Assembly: GCF_003971065.1 (NCBI RefSeq)
Contig: NZ_RYDV01000010.1
Span: 1 to 45,686, forward strand
DNA length: 45,686 nucleotides
Direction: 5' to 3'
Origin: Candidimonas sp. SYP-B2681
GTDB taxonomy: Bacteria > Pseudomonadota > Gammaproteobacteria > Burkholderiales > Burkholderiaceae_B
The notes beneath the pieces were generated by a model. It did no database searches. It was not told the origin of the DNA and worked only from the letters and a program-made list of their open reading frames with translations. Below are positions 36,652 through 45,180 of the stretch, one piece after another. The position numbers and the translations under genes are program-made. Position 1 is the stretch's first letter, and every line of letters starts with the position of its first letter.

Positions 36652-37518
36652 CTAGACGGGAATCAGCCGAAACTCCATCGGGGTTGCAGTTGCGTTTAGC
36701 GCGCCGTGGCTGAATTGCCAATATACATGTTCGACTGCCGGATAATTAGTGTACAGCTGCTGCATGATCGGACCCCACTCGCCACCGTCGGTACGAACGT
36801 AGTGTACGCACTTCAACACCTCGGCAAGTAGCGGGATAGCTCCAAATTTTGGCGCCAGCAGACGTACTTCGTTCTCATGTGCCCAGTCTGTATGCTTGGT
36901 GGATACTGCTCGCGCCGCGGTTGCAATACCCCATTTTCGTCGCGCATTTTCCTCTAGGGAAAGTTGACGCAGTTCATCCAAGGTAGCGCCCGGATGCTCC
37001 TCTGCAAGTTCAAGAAAGGCTTTTCTCCAATCGTGCGCACGATTGTGTAGACGAGGCTGTCCGCTATAAAGCACATCAACCGGCCATAATTGGTATTTAT
37101 CCATTAACTCATGGGTCCAAGCCAGCTCAAAGCACACGCCTCGCCCATTCTCCGCGTAATAGGCCCACATGGCTTGGTGGTCAGGACGGCGGGCAGCTGA
37201 AAAAACTCCCATTCCATCACAGAACGTACGAAGCCGCTGGTTCTCAGTTGCATTAGCCTGGCTCATTTCTGGGAGCACATCTGGGTCATAAAACAAAGCT
37301 GAACCGCCGCGCCGCTGACTAATTTCTGACATAGTCTGTCCGAACACGCGTTGGAACTCCTCTGGTTCAGCGTAATCGAACTTGGCCTCTAGGGTGTCAT
37401 TCAACGAATCCGGTCTGGCGAAATATAGAGAACCCTCTTCTAAACAGCGTAAGGCTGCCTCCCCACTTCGGTATTTGAAGCACGTCAACGGTTCTATTGC
37501 AACGTCCAGCGAATTCAT
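36652..37518 (-). CDS. DUF2971-domain protein
   Basis: The 288-residue protein shows the DUF2971 pattern: an N-terminal FKYRSGEAALRCLEEGSLYF followed by ARPDSLNDTLEAKFDY, a central HQAMWAYYAENGRGVCFELA, and a late DWAHENEVRLLAPK. The molecular role is unknown; members turn up in accessory and defence-type islands, but this copy has no recognisable partner. It stands alone between a type 2 palindrome (36321-36544) and a type 1 palindrome (37872-38099), and its base composition looks less GC-rich than that of neighbouring genes. Both points suggest acquired DNA. Confidence 0.8.
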   Translation of the reverse strand: MNSLDVAIEPLTCFKYRSGEAALRCLEEGSLYFARPDSLNDTLEAKFDYAEPEEFQRVFGQTMSEISQRRGGSALFYDPDVLPEMSQANATENQRLRTFCDGMGVFSAARRPDHQAMWAYYAENGRGVCFELAWTHELMDKYQLWPVDVLYSGQPRLHNRAHDWRKAFLELAEEHPGATLDELRQLSLEENARRKWGIATAARAVSTKHTDWAHENEVRLLAPKFGAIPLLAEVLKCVHYVRTDGGEWGPIMQQLYTNYPAVEHVYWQFSHGALNATATPMEFRLIPV

Positions 37519-37871
37519 TATTCAGTAATCTCTTATATTGCACAGAACGAACGTTAGTATGAGCGAGGCCGTAGAACGCCCTGCGCCTATCCAATTTCTG
37601 AAGTCTAGCAGCGTGGCAGCTTTAACTTATTTCATCGTACCAAGTGGCCACCGCTTCGCATCGAGATTTTTCACCTAAAAGAAATTGCGAGGCGAAATTG
37701 CTTTATGTCCTCTTGGCATCGCCAGGGCCGAGGCAAAGCTCAAGCGTGCAGAGAGCTGCGCCGCCTACAATGTCCTCCGCATGCACTGACGGCGCCGCGA
37801 CTCACCGAACATGCCGCGGCATACCCGGTCCTCACGCAGATTACCGAGCCGTCCAATGATTATTGCCCCCA

Positions 37872-38099
37872 GGTGCAGCGGGTTTGCGGGGGCTGGGCGA
37901 AAGGTTGAGCAAGCCGGCCGCGCCGTTGGCATCGGGGAAAAAAGGGCGAAGCTGTTTGAGTGGGCGCTTGTCAACAGTCCTGTGGACTGTTGACCCCACG
38001 AGTTCCTCGCCCGCCCCGAGGACAATGGCGCGGCCGGGAAGCCCGGCGTAGCGCGGGCCGCAGCGAGCTTGAGCCCAGCCCCCGCAAACCCTCTGCACC
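37872..38099. repeat. Long palindromic repeat, type 1, copy C
   Basis: This 228-bp imperfect palindrome has outer arms 37872-37898 and 38073-38099, complementary over 27 bp with one mismatch. The centre contains CAACAGTCCTGTGGACTGTTG. The right half has the side hairpin GCCCG / CGGGC, then CGCAGCGAGCTTGAG. Compared with copy B the middle arms differ (GGCCGCGCC against GACCGGTCC), and the opposite arm differs accordingly (GGCGCGGCC). Confidence 0.9.
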
Positions 38100-38259
38100 G
38101 GCGCAAAGACGCAAAACCGATGTAGAAAGACGACCTCGCAAACAAGCAAAGCCTATGCAGAAAAGACCACTTCCCATAGCGGCAATACCGACGGCAGAAA
38201 CCCAAACCGTTGCAAGAACGACAACGAAGTGAAACTTCCTTTACCACATAGCGGCATAT

Positions 38260-38278
38260 TTGTATACAATATTGTATA
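38260..38278. promoter_or_regulatory. Probable GntR operator (overlapping palindromes)
   Basis: Two overlapping perfect palindromes, TTGTATACAA (38260-38269) and TATACAATATTGTATA (38263-38278), lie 30-48 bases before the GntR start. FadR-subfamily regulators commonly bind such AT-rich palindromes, so this fits autoregulation. TGTATACA recurs at 44738-44745 upstream of the divergent end of the carboxylase operon. Confidence 0.6.
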
Positions 38279-38307
38279 TAAAACTGTTGTTATCCTGAAG
38301 GAAGTAT

Positions 38308-39000
38308 ATGGCAGAAACCAAAACCGGCGCGCCAGTCAAAGTCCGCAGCAACGCTTCTAACGTCAGCATGGAAGACATAGTCGAAGTTCTTCGCACCCGC
38401 ATCGTCAACCAAGAACTCCCGCCCGGCTTCAAACTCAGCGAAGCCATGCTCACCGACGAATTCAAAGTATCCAGGCCCCGCATCCGCGAGGCCTTCGGTG
38501 TGCTCGAAGACCGTGGGCTAATCGAACGCATCCCCAACCGCGGCGCAGTCGTCAGCCGCCTCGAAGAAAAAGAAATACTCTCGCTTTTCGAAGTGCGAGA
38601 AGTCCTCGAGGCACTCGCCGTACGGCTCGCCACCGAGAAAGCACAGCCTGGCGCATGGGACGAGCTATCCAAGAATTTTGGACATCCGGCAAAACACGCG
38701 ATCGAAGCGGGAAACCTGGACTTCTATGTCGAATGCGTGAACTCATTCCGCGAAACAGCCATTGCCGCGGCAGACAACGCCGTGCTGGCTGCCCAAATGG
38801 AAAGCCTGTTCGACCGCACCCGAGTGTTGATCCGGCGCCTGGTACTCGTTCCCGGCCGTGCCGAAGCCGGCAGACAGCAGCATCAGGAAATCCTGCAAGC
38901 CATGGTGGCCGGCGACGCCGAACAGGCAGAGCGTCTTAAACGCAATAATATTCGGAGCTCACGAGAAACGTTTATCCACTACCGTAGCTTCCTGATTTGA
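38308..39000 (+). CDS. GntR-family (FadR/FCD subfamily) transcriptional regulator
   Basis: The 230-residue regulator has an N-terminal winged helix (about 20-85; LSEAMLTDEFKVSRPRIREA and GLIERIPNRGAVVSRL). The all-helical FCD ligand domain follows (about 95-220; EVREVLEALAVRLATEKAQP, then QQHQEILQAMVAGDAEQAERL), which usually binds an organic acid through a metal. The start has AAGGAAG at the right distance. It converges with the Bug receptor at the end of the five-gene carboxylase operon and likely controls that operon in response to its substrate. A palindromic site lies in its own promoter. Confidence 0.93.
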   Translation: MAETKTGAPVKVRSNASNVSMEDIVEVLRTRIVNQELPPGFKLSEAMLTDEFKVSRPRIREAFGVLEDRGLIERIPNRGAVVSRLEEKEILSLFEVREVLEALAVRLATEKAQPGAWDELSKNFGHPAKHAIEAGNLDFYVECVNSFRETAIAAADNAVLAAQMESLFDRTRVLIRRLVLVPGRAEAGRQQHQEILQAMVAGDAEQAERLKRNNIRSSRETFIHYRSFLI

Positions 39001-39001
39001 A

Positions 39002-39030
39002 CGGCGCAAAAAAAACAGACCGCTGCGCCG
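39002..39030. terminator. Possible shared terminator hairpin between convergent genes
   Basis: CGGCGCA (39002-39008) and TGCGCCG (39024-39030) can form a 7-bp stem between the GntR stop and the Bug receptor stop. The loop is long (15 nt, A-rich), so the call is weak. Confidence 0.3.
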
Positions 39031-39047
39031 CTCGCCGCCGGTAATCT

Positions 39048-40031
39048 TCATTGCGGTTTAATGCCAGCGCCAGCCGCAACACGCTTCCACAATGCAACTT
39101 CCTCTTCCAACGTCTTCTTGAAGTCTTCCGCACTACCTTCCTGAAGCGTCAGGCCGCCGGCCTGTGTTAGCCGCTCGCGAATCGCCGGATCCTTCAAGAC
39201 CAGGTTGATTTCTTTATTGAGTTTTTCGACCAAGCCAGCGGGCAGACCGGCAGGCGCCATCACTCCGAAAAACAGGCTGCGGTCGTATTCAGGTATGCCG
39301 GCCTCGCTAAAGGTGGGCACGTTCGGAATGAGCGGTGAACGCTTCTTGCCGGAGATAGCCAGGCCTTTGGCCCGATTCGACGTGATAACCGGCGCCGCAA
39401 GCAGAATGGTTTCTATCATTGCATCGATTTGGTTTCCCAGCAGTGCAGCGCTCGCCTGGCCGTTTCCCTTATAGGGAATATGCACCAACTTTGTCCCGGT
39501 AGCGCTAGAAAGAGCCTCCATCGCCATATGCGTCGACCCGCCGATCCCAGAGCTACCGAAGTTCACGATGCCAGGATTTTTCTTTGCGTAGGCAATGAAT
39601 TCTTGCGCCGTATTAACGGGCAGTTTGCTTGAAGCCATAAGCACGGTGGGCAGGTAGCCGATCAAGGCAATGGGCTGCAACTTGTCGATCACGTCGCCCG
39701 CGCTCAGGTACACAGCCGGATTCACGGCGATGGCGCTCGATACAGTAAGAAGGGTGTAGCCGTCCCGAGGGGCCCTTGCGGTATCCTGGGCCGCAATAGA
39801 GCCGCCCGCCCCGACCTTGTTCTCGACAACGACTGGTTGATTCAACCGTTTAGCTAAGCCTTCGGCGATGACGCGTCCGACTATGTCGGTGGCGCTGCCG
39901 GCCGAGAAGCCGATATACATCTTGATCGGCTTGGAGGGGTAGTCCGCGGTCGCATCGGCGGCCACCGCGCCGCTTGCGCCCATCACCGACAGGCTGATAG
40001 CGAGCGCCAGCTTACTTAGATTCTTGAACAT
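39048..40031 (-). CDS. Bug-family tripartite tricarboxylate transporter receptor (TctC-like)
   Basis: The 327-residue periplasmic receptor has a signal peptide (1 to about 25, ending GAVAA). Its Bug fold includes YPSKPIKMYIGFSAGSATDI, QPVVVENKVGAGGSIAAQ, PRDGYTLLTVSS and VNFGSSGIGGSTHMAME. Bug proteins bind small carboxylic acids or amides. ATG 40031 has GGAGA five bases upstream; the ATG at 40043 lies on top of that site. No TctA/TctB membrane genes are present, so it may feed a shared TTT permease. As last gene of the carboxylase operon it probably binds the acid that the operon metabolises. Confidence 0.9.
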   Translation of the reverse strand: MFKNLSKLALAISLSVMGASGAVAADATADYPSKPIKMYIGFSAGSATDIVGRVIAEGLAKRLNQPVVVENKVGAGGSIAAQDTARAPRDGYTLLTVSSAIAVNPAVYLSAGDVIDKLQPIALIGYLPTVLMASSKLPVNTAQEFIAYAKKNPGIVNFGSSGIGGSTHMAMEALSSATGTKLVHIPYKGNGQASAALLGNQIDAMIETILLAAPVITSNRAKGLAISGKKRSPLIPNVPTFSEAGIPEYDRSLFFGVMAPAGLPAGLVEKLNKEINLVLKDPAIRERLTQAGGLTLQEGSAEDFKKTLEEEVALWKRVAAGAGIKPQ

Positions 40032-40119
40032 TTTTGTCTCCATGATCTATAAATTTTGCGTTTTGTACTTCGTCGGACGCCAGCTTGAAGAGCCGTTCAT
40101 CGCGCCTGACGCTGAACGC

Positions 40120-41493
40120 TTAGTTTGCCGCCAGCGCCTTGCGCTTCATAAAGTACTGATCGACGTAGCCGGTCGTGACATCGGCCGCTTGGAAGCGCGC
40201 ATCTTTCATTACCTCCGCAAGGAAATTTGCATTGGTCCCGGGACCTTCGACCACCAGACCCTCGAACGCAGCGATCAAACGCTCGATCGCCTGCTGGCGA
40301 ACTTGGCCGTGGGCGATAAGCTTGGCGATCATTGGGTCGTAGAAGCTTGTAATGCGGTCTCCTACCCGCACCCCTGAATCGATGCGCAACGATGCATCGG
40401 TTTCCGGCCAATTCAGCGCGGTGATGAGACCCGGCGAAGGCAAGAAGTTTTTCTCCGGCCTTTCTGCGTACAAACGGCACTCGACGGCATGCCCCTTGAT
40501 GGTGATGTCATCCTGAGAAATCTTGTCGAGTCTGCCAAGCGCATGCAAGAGCTGCCAGGCGACGATATCGATACCAGTGACCATCTCGGTGGTCGGATGC
40601 TCGACCTGGATGCGAGTGTTCATTTCGAGAAAGTAGGCGGTCTCGCGGTCGCGGTCGTAGATGAATTCAACCGTGCCCGCGCCACTGTACTTTTGCGTGC
40701 ACGCAAGCGAGACGGCGGCGCGATGCAGTTCGGAACGCACCGCGTCGGGCAGCTCGGGGGCCGGCGCTTCTTCGATAATTTTTTGAAAGCGTCGCTGCAC
40801 GGAGCATTCCCGGTCGTGCAAATGGATGGCGGTGCCGTCGCCGAATCCAAACACCTGGACTTCGATGTGCCGCGCATGGGGTACGAAGCGTTCCAAATAT
40901 ACGCCTGCGTCGCCAAAGGCCTTGCCTGCCATAGACTGCGTAGATCTCACCACAGCGTCAAGAACGTCAGGGCTATCTACCTGTCGCATGCCAATACCGC
41001 CTCCGCCGGCGGCCGCCTTGACCAGCAACGGAAAGCCGACTTCCTCGCCGGCCTCGGCCAAACTGTCCATCGCGTCGGGATAAAAGCGGGTGCTTCCCGG
41101 CAGTACCGGCACGCCGGCGGCCTTGGCAATGGCGCGAGCGCGCTCCTTGTCACCCATATCGATAATATTCTGGGGCGAAGGCCCCACCCAAACCATCCCG
41201 GCTTGCATGACCGCCGAGGCAAACTCGGCGTTTTCCGACAGGAAACCATAGCCAGGATGCACCGCGGTGGCCCCGCAACGGCGTGCGGCCTCCAGGATGG
41301 CGTCTACTTTAAGGTAGCTTTCGCGCGCCGCCGCCGGGCCAATGGCGACGGATTCATCGGCCAGCTCCACATGTCGCGCACTGCTGTCAGCCTCGGAGTA
41401 AACCGCGACGGTTTGTATCCCCAAGCGCTTACAGCTTTGAATGATGCGACACGCAATTTCGCCTCGGTTAGCGATCAGTAATTTATCTGCCAT
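40120..41493 (-). CDS. Acyl-CoA carboxylase, biotin carboxylase subunit
   Basis: The 457-residue enzyme is an AccC-type ATP-grasp biotin carboxylase that carboxylates biotin with bicarbonate and ATP. It has the opening MADKLLIANRGEIACRII, the glycine-rich loop VKAAAGGGGIGMR, and EMNTRIQVEHPTTEM with catalytic Glu/Arg residues. It lacks a C-terminal biotinyl domain, which is encoded separately at 43130-43351. ATG 41493 has AAGGA eight bases upstream; the frame open to 41595 would overlap the carboxyltransferase gene. A general fatty-acid AccC is less likely given its neighbours. Confidence 0.93.
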   Translation of the reverse strand: MADKLLIANRGEIACRIIQSCKRLGIQTVAVYSEADSSARHVELADESVAIGPAAARESYLKVDAILEAARRCGATAVHPGYGFLSENAEFASAVMQAGMVWVGPSPQNIIDMGDKERARAIAKAAGVPVLPGSTRFYPDAMDSLAEAGEEVGFPLLVKAAAGGGGIGMRQVDSPDVLDAVVRSTQSMAGKAFGDAGVYLERFVPHARHIEVQVFGFGDGTAIHLHDRECSVQRRFQKIIEEAPAPELPDAVRSELHRAAVSLACTQKYSGAGTVEFIYDRDRETAYFLEMNTRIQVEHPTTEMVTGIDIVAWQLLHALGRLDKISQDDITIKGHAVECRLYAERPEKNFLPSPGLITALNWPETDASLRIDSGVRVGDRITSFYDPMIAKLIAHGQVRQQAIERLIAAFEGLVVEGPGTNANFLAEVMKDARFQAADVTTGYVDQYFMKRKALAAN

Positions 41494-41516
41494 GTTGATA
41501 TCCTTGCAAGAAACGC

Positions 41517-43133
41517 TCAGGGCTGCACGCCATAACGCGCTTTGCGACCGACGTCGGAGCGCAGCCTTTTTTCTGCCAATTCGATAAACTCGCACAGCAC
41601 GGGACGCGTCTCACGTGGGTCGATTATTTCTTCGACGGCGAACGCTTCCGCGGTCCTGAACGGGGACGCATAGGGTTTGAACTCGGCCTCGATCTCCTTT
41701 TCGCGCGCGGCAGGATCGGGCGCCGCCATGATGTCTTTACGGAAAGCCGCGGCCACCCCTCCTTCAACCGGCAGGGAACCCCACTCGGCCGAAGGCCAGG
41801 CCAGCTTGAGGTCGACGTCGTTTTTGTTGCAAGTGGCCATGCCCGCCATACCGTAGCACTTGCGAATCACCAGGGTGATGGTCGGTATACGCAGCTGACC
41901 GGCAACATAAACCGCGCGCATACCTTCGCGCAGGGTGCCTTCTTGCTCGGCTTTCAATCCGACCATGAAACCTGGTACATCCACGAAGAACACCAGTGGA
42001 ATGTGGAAGGTGTCGCACAATTCCATGAAATGAATCTGCTTGCGTGCCGAGTGCACGTCCATGGCGCCGCCGTAGACCATGGGATTATTGGCGATGAACC
42101 CCACCGGGCGCCCGTTCAATCGGGCCAGCATGGTGATCACCGACTTACCGTAACTCGGCTGGATCTCGAAGCTGGACTCCTCGTCACACACCATCCGCAC
42201 CAGACGGTGCATGTTGTAGGCCTGGGTGCGTTTCTCGGGCACGATGGACGCCAAGCGCTCGTCCATGCGGTCGACCGGATCGTTGCACTCGGTGACGGGC
42301 GGCAATTCCCATACATTACTGGGCATAAAGCTTAGAAAACGTCGAATCTGCTCAAGCGCTTCATCTTCGGAATCCGCTGCGTTATGGATGGTGCCGCCTA
42401 TATCGACGGCCACCTTGGTGCCGCCCAGATCATTTTTGTCTATGGTTTGGCCCAATGACCGTTTCACTACCGGAGGGCCGGCAGCGAAAATCTGGCTAGT
42501 GCCCCGCACCATGACCGAGAAGTGCGACAGAATTGCGCGCCCGGCCGGTCCCCCTGCGGCAGTTCCCAGCACAGCCGACGCGACCGGGACTTCGCCAAGC
42601 AGCTGCACCGATTGCTCGAAACCATGTACGCCCGGAAACACGCTATGGCCGCGCCGCTTCAGCGACGTGACACTGCCACCGGCGCCGTCGATCAAATTTA
42701 CCAGCGGGATGCGGTAGTGATGCGCCAAATCTTCAATGAAGCCACCCTGGCCACCTTTGCGACGAGCGCTGCCAAAGGTCGTTCCGCCCCGGACAGTGAA
42801 GTCTTCGCCCCCAATCGCGACGGCGCGGCCATCGATCTTGGCCAGCCCGGCGACATAGGGAGCCGGCGTGACCGAGACCAGGCGTTTGCTTTCGTCATAG
42901 GTGCCTGTGCCGGCCAAGGTGCCGACCTCGCGGAAACTGCTTGCATCAACCAGTTTTTCGATGCGCTCGCGAACGGTAAGCCGGCCAGCGTGGTGCTGAC
43001 GTTCGATGGCAGCATGGCCACCCATCTTCATTGACTCCGCGCGGCGGAACTTGAGTTCGGCAAACTTTTCGTCTGGCGTGGGCGCTTGCGACCCCAAGGA
43101 AGGCGCCGCTACCGATTCATGGGAATATTTCAT
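41517..43133 (-). CDS. Acyl-CoA carboxylase, carboxyltransferase (beta) subunit
   Basis: The 538-residue protein has both crotonase-like halves of a PccB/AccD5-type carboxyltransferase. The N-half includes HHAGRLTVRERIEKLVDASS, RAVAIGGEDFTVRGGT and LVNLIDGAGGSVTSL. The C-half includes ARLNGRPVGFIANNPMVYGG, IPLVFFVDVPGFMVG and LKLAWPSAEWGSLPVEGGV. It moves the carboxyl group from carboxybiotin to an acyl-CoA. The typical PccB/AccD substrate-site wording (AVMGAEGA-like) is replaced by WGSLPVEGG, so the acyl-CoA cannot be named. Its start overlaps the end of the biotinyl protein gene by four bases. Confidence 0.92.
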   Translation of the reverse strand: MKYSHESVAAPSLGSQAPTPDEKFAELKFRRAESMKMGGHAAIERQHHAGRLTVRERIEKLVDASSFREVGTLAGTGTYDESKRLVSVTPAPYVAGLAKIDGRAVAIGGEDFTVRGGTTFGSARRKGGQGGFIEDLAHHYRIPLVNLIDGAGGSVTSLKRRGHSVFPGVHGFEQSVQLLGEVPVASAVLGTAAGGPAGRAILSHFSVMVRGTSQIFAAGPPVVKRSLGQTIDKNDLGGTKVAVDIGGTIHNAADSEDEALEQIRRFLSFMPSNVWELPPVTECNDPVDRMDERLASIVPEKRTQAYNMHRLVRMVCDEESSFEIQPSYGKSVITMLARLNGRPVGFIANNPMVYGGAMDVHSARKQIHFMELCDTFHIPLVFFVDVPGFMVGLKAEQEGTLREGMRAVYVAGQLRIPTITLVIRKCYGMAGMATCNKNDVDLKLAWPSAEWGSLPVEGGVAAAFRKDIMAAPDPAAREKEIEAEFKPYASPFRTAEAFAVEEIIDPRETRPVLCEFIELAEKRLRSDVGRKARYGVQP

Positions 43134-43351
43134 GCTTCTACCCTACCTAACACTTGATCTTCATCGACACTGTTACCCGGCTCTACGCTCAACGATGTCA
43201 GCACACCCGACTCGGGGGCTTCGACGGGGATCTCCATCTTCATGGATTCCAATATCATGATGACGTCGCCTTCGCTGACGGTATCGCCCACGGCCCGCTC
43301 GATCTTCCAGACGGTTCCCGTGACGGGCGAAATAATTTCGATTTGTGGCAT
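43130..43351 (-). CDS. Biotin carboxyl carrier protein (stand-alone biotinyl domain)
   Basis: The 73-residue protein is a single biotinyl/lipoyl domain with Lys38 in ESMKMEIPV as the biotinylation site. It would shuttle carboxybiotin between the carboxylase and carboxyltransferase encoded next to it. Its start overlaps the stop of the CoA-transferase (TAATG), and its stop overlaps the carboxyltransferase start (ATGA), so the three are translationally coupled. At 73 residues it lacks the N-terminal part of AccB of fatty-acid synthesis. Confidence 0.93.
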   Translation of the reverse strand: MPQIEIISPVTGTVWKIERAVGDTVSEGDVIMILESMKMEIPVEAPESGVLTSLSVEPGNSVDEDQVLGRVEA

Positions 43352-44649
43352 TACTGCGTCTCCTTGACTGCCTGCCGAATGGCGGCGTAGCCTTGTTGGG
43401 ACTCGACCTGTTCGGTTTCGTCTGCTCTGTAAATAATTTCTTGCGCTGCCAGGGCGTCGAGCGTTTCAGGCGTCAGTCCCAGCAGCTCGGCCAAGACCGA
43501 ATCGGTGTCCTGACCGATGTCGCGCCCGGCCCAGCGAACCGCTCCTGGCGTACTCGACATTCGCGGCACAACGTTCGCCATGGCCACCGGCCCAAGCTCG
43601 GGATCCTCGGGCGTGACAATCATGTTGCGGGCCTGATAGTGAGGATCCGCAAAGATGTCCTCCATATTGAAAATTCGCGAAGCCGGCACACCGGCCTCGC
43701 CAAGAAGCCGTTCCAGTTCCTCAAGCGTGCGCGCCGAGGTCCATTCGCTGACAATGGCTTCCGTCGCGTCTTCATTCTGTGCGCGCGCAGTCGGCGAGGC
43801 GTAGCGCGGGTCGTCCAGCAGTTCGGTCATGCCCATGACCGCGACCAAACGCTTGAAAATGCTCTGGGAACCGGCCGTAATATGGATGTAGCGCCCATCC
43901 GACGTCGGGAACAAGGTGTTCGGCGTGTGACCCGGCAGGCGCGATCCACAACGCCGGGCAATCAAGCCCAACTGTTGAAAGGCCGGGATGTGTGGCTCCA
44001 TAAAGCTGAATGCGGCCTCGTAGAGCGCAGAATCAATGACCTGCCCGCGGCCCGTACGCTGGCGCTCTAATACGGCCATCACTGCACCGAAGGCACCATA
44101 CAAACCGGTGATGTAATCCGTCATGGATACCGCGACCCGCGCCGGCGGACGATCCGGATCACCCGTGACCTCGCGCACCCCGCTGAAGGCCTCACACACC
44201 ACGCCATAGCCCGGACGCTGGCTGTAAGGACCATCTTGTCCATAACCGCTGATACGCACGAGAATCAAGCCAGGGTTCCCCGCCGATAGCGTTTCATAAC
44301 CCATGCCCCAGCGTTCCAGCGTGCCAGGCTTGAAGTTCTCGATAACAATATCCGCCTTCTCGCACAACTTGCGAACTATCTCGCGGCCTTTCTCCTGATG
44401 CAGGTCCACCGAGATGATCTTCTTGTTGCGCAGTATCGAAGCCCCATACAGCGAGCGGCCGTCTTTCTGGTTACCCATATAACGGACGGCATCGCCCTGC
44501 TTTTGTTCGACCTTGATCACCTCAGCCCCGAAGTCAGCCATCAGCCGCGCACAAAACGGCCCCGCCACCGTCGACCCCAGCTCAATCACCCGATAGCCCG
44601 ACAACGGCCCGTTGCGCCCTTCGCCGCTATCGCTTCCTTGCTTATTCAT
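43351..44649 (-). CDS. Type III (CaiB/BaiF) CoA-transferase
   Basis: The 432-residue protein is a family III CoA-transferase: LSGYRVIELGSTVAGPFCAR, LMADFGAEVIKVEQ, IVIENFKPGTLERWG and VRISGYGQDGPY. Asp178 in VSMTDYITGLYGAFG is the expected catalytic aspartate that forms the anhydride intermediate. It moves CoA from a donor thioester to a carboxylic acid. It is the first gene of the minus-strand operon, so the imported acid is probably activated here and then handled by the biotin-dependent carboxylase. The 60 residues after about 370 are more divergent. Confidence 0.92.
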   Translation of the reverse strand: MNKQGSDSGEGRNGPLSGYRVIELGSTVAGPFCARLMADFGAEVIKVEQKQGDAVRYMGNQKDGRSLYGASILRNKKIISVDLHQEKGREIVRKLCEKADIVIENFKPGTLERWGMGYETLSAGNPGLILVRISGYGQDGPYSQRPGYGVVCEAFSGVREVTGDPDRPPARVAVSMTDYITGLYGAFGAVMAVLERQRTGRGQVIDSALYEAAFSFMEPHIPAFQQLGLIARRCGSRLPGHTPNTLFPTSDGRYIHITAGSQSIFKRLVAVMGMTELLDDPRYASPTARAQNEDATEAIVSEWTSARTLEELERLLGEAGVPASRIFNMEDIFADPHYQARNMIVTPEDPELGPVAMANVVPRMSSTPGAVRWAGRDIGQDTDSVLAELLGLTPETLDALAAQEIIYRADETEQVESQQGYAAIRQAVKETQ

Positions 44650-44737
44650 GTCTCTGTTCCACCCGCGTGACAGTCACAATTAACTTTGCGTCTTTTCGCT
44701 GAGTCTACAATCACCGAACAAATAGTGTCAACGAAAC

Positions 44738-44745
44738 TGTATACA
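44738..44745. promoter_or_regulatory. Candidate GntR operator before the carboxylase operon
   Basis: TGTATACA, a perfect 8-bp palindrome inside ACTGTATACATTT, lies 89-96 bases upstream of the CoA-transferase start. The same octamer core is in the TTGTATACAA palindrome before the GntR gene (38260-38269, TTGTATACAA), which suggests one regulator for both promoters. Eight bases alone could recur by chance. Confidence 0.4.
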
Positions 44746-45060
44746 TTTTTGCTATTAAGTTGTGACAAACTTTTATTTGGGAGAAAGAGGACGGAACGGG
44801 CGCCAAACGTGGCGCCGCGATGGGCGTCAAAGCGCTGCCACGCTTCGCGTTGAAGCGCCCGGCGTATCCATCAGGCAGGGATAGCGTTAAACGAGGCGAA
44901 CGAGCTGTCCAACGATGCACCGGACACGGTGTCGTCAATGAAAGAAAGATTACTTAAGATGCCGCGACAGAAAGCGTCGCCGCTGAGGTGCGGGAGAGCA
45001 AAGGGAAGACGAGAGCGAGAACCGTAGATATCTCGCGATATGCCTTCTGAGTCCTTAACC

Positions 45061-45180
45061 GGTACCTATGCTTGGCGCCGGGGCTGCTCAAGGCGTTTGC
45101 GGTCTCGTTGCCGGGGCTCCCAGGTCCAAGATCCCAGCCCTGGCGACCGCTTAGTTCGCCTGCCCCGAAGCACTGACACT
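45061..45180. repeat. Palindromic repeat, type 2, copy 3 (decayed)
   Basis: The left arm 45061-45083 matches the other type 2 copies (GCTTGGCGCCGGGGC, preceded by CCTTAACCGGT). The right arm near 45161-45180 (GCCCCGAAGCACTGACACT) has lost the GGCGCC part. The inner TTCGCCTGCCCC and GCGTTTGCGGTC segments are shared with copies 1 and 2. Confidence 0.7.

Larger units (their letters stand above)
37519..38307. other. Spacer between DUF2971 gene and GntR regulator
   Basis: This 789-bp divergent spacer has no supportable gene. 37519-37800 shows nothing I recognise. 37810-37871 carries the linker sequence that elsewhere joins type 2 to type 1 palindromes (CATGCCGCGGCAT, CTCACGCAGATTACCGAG, CGTCCAATGATTATTG), but without a type 2 palindrome before it. 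A type 1 palindrome follows (37872-38099), then the GntR promoter region with its operator (38260-38278). Confidence 0.75.

Noticed and set aside
40489-41481. 330-codon plus-strand frame opposite the biotin carboxylase gene
   Set aside because: It is an antisense shadow of a strongly conserved ATP-grasp enzyme.
44711-44938. 75-codon minus-strand frame upstream of the CoA-transferase
   Set aside because: There is no ribosome-binding site, and the translation is Pro/Arg/Ser-rich without a motif. It overlaps the presumed promoter region.
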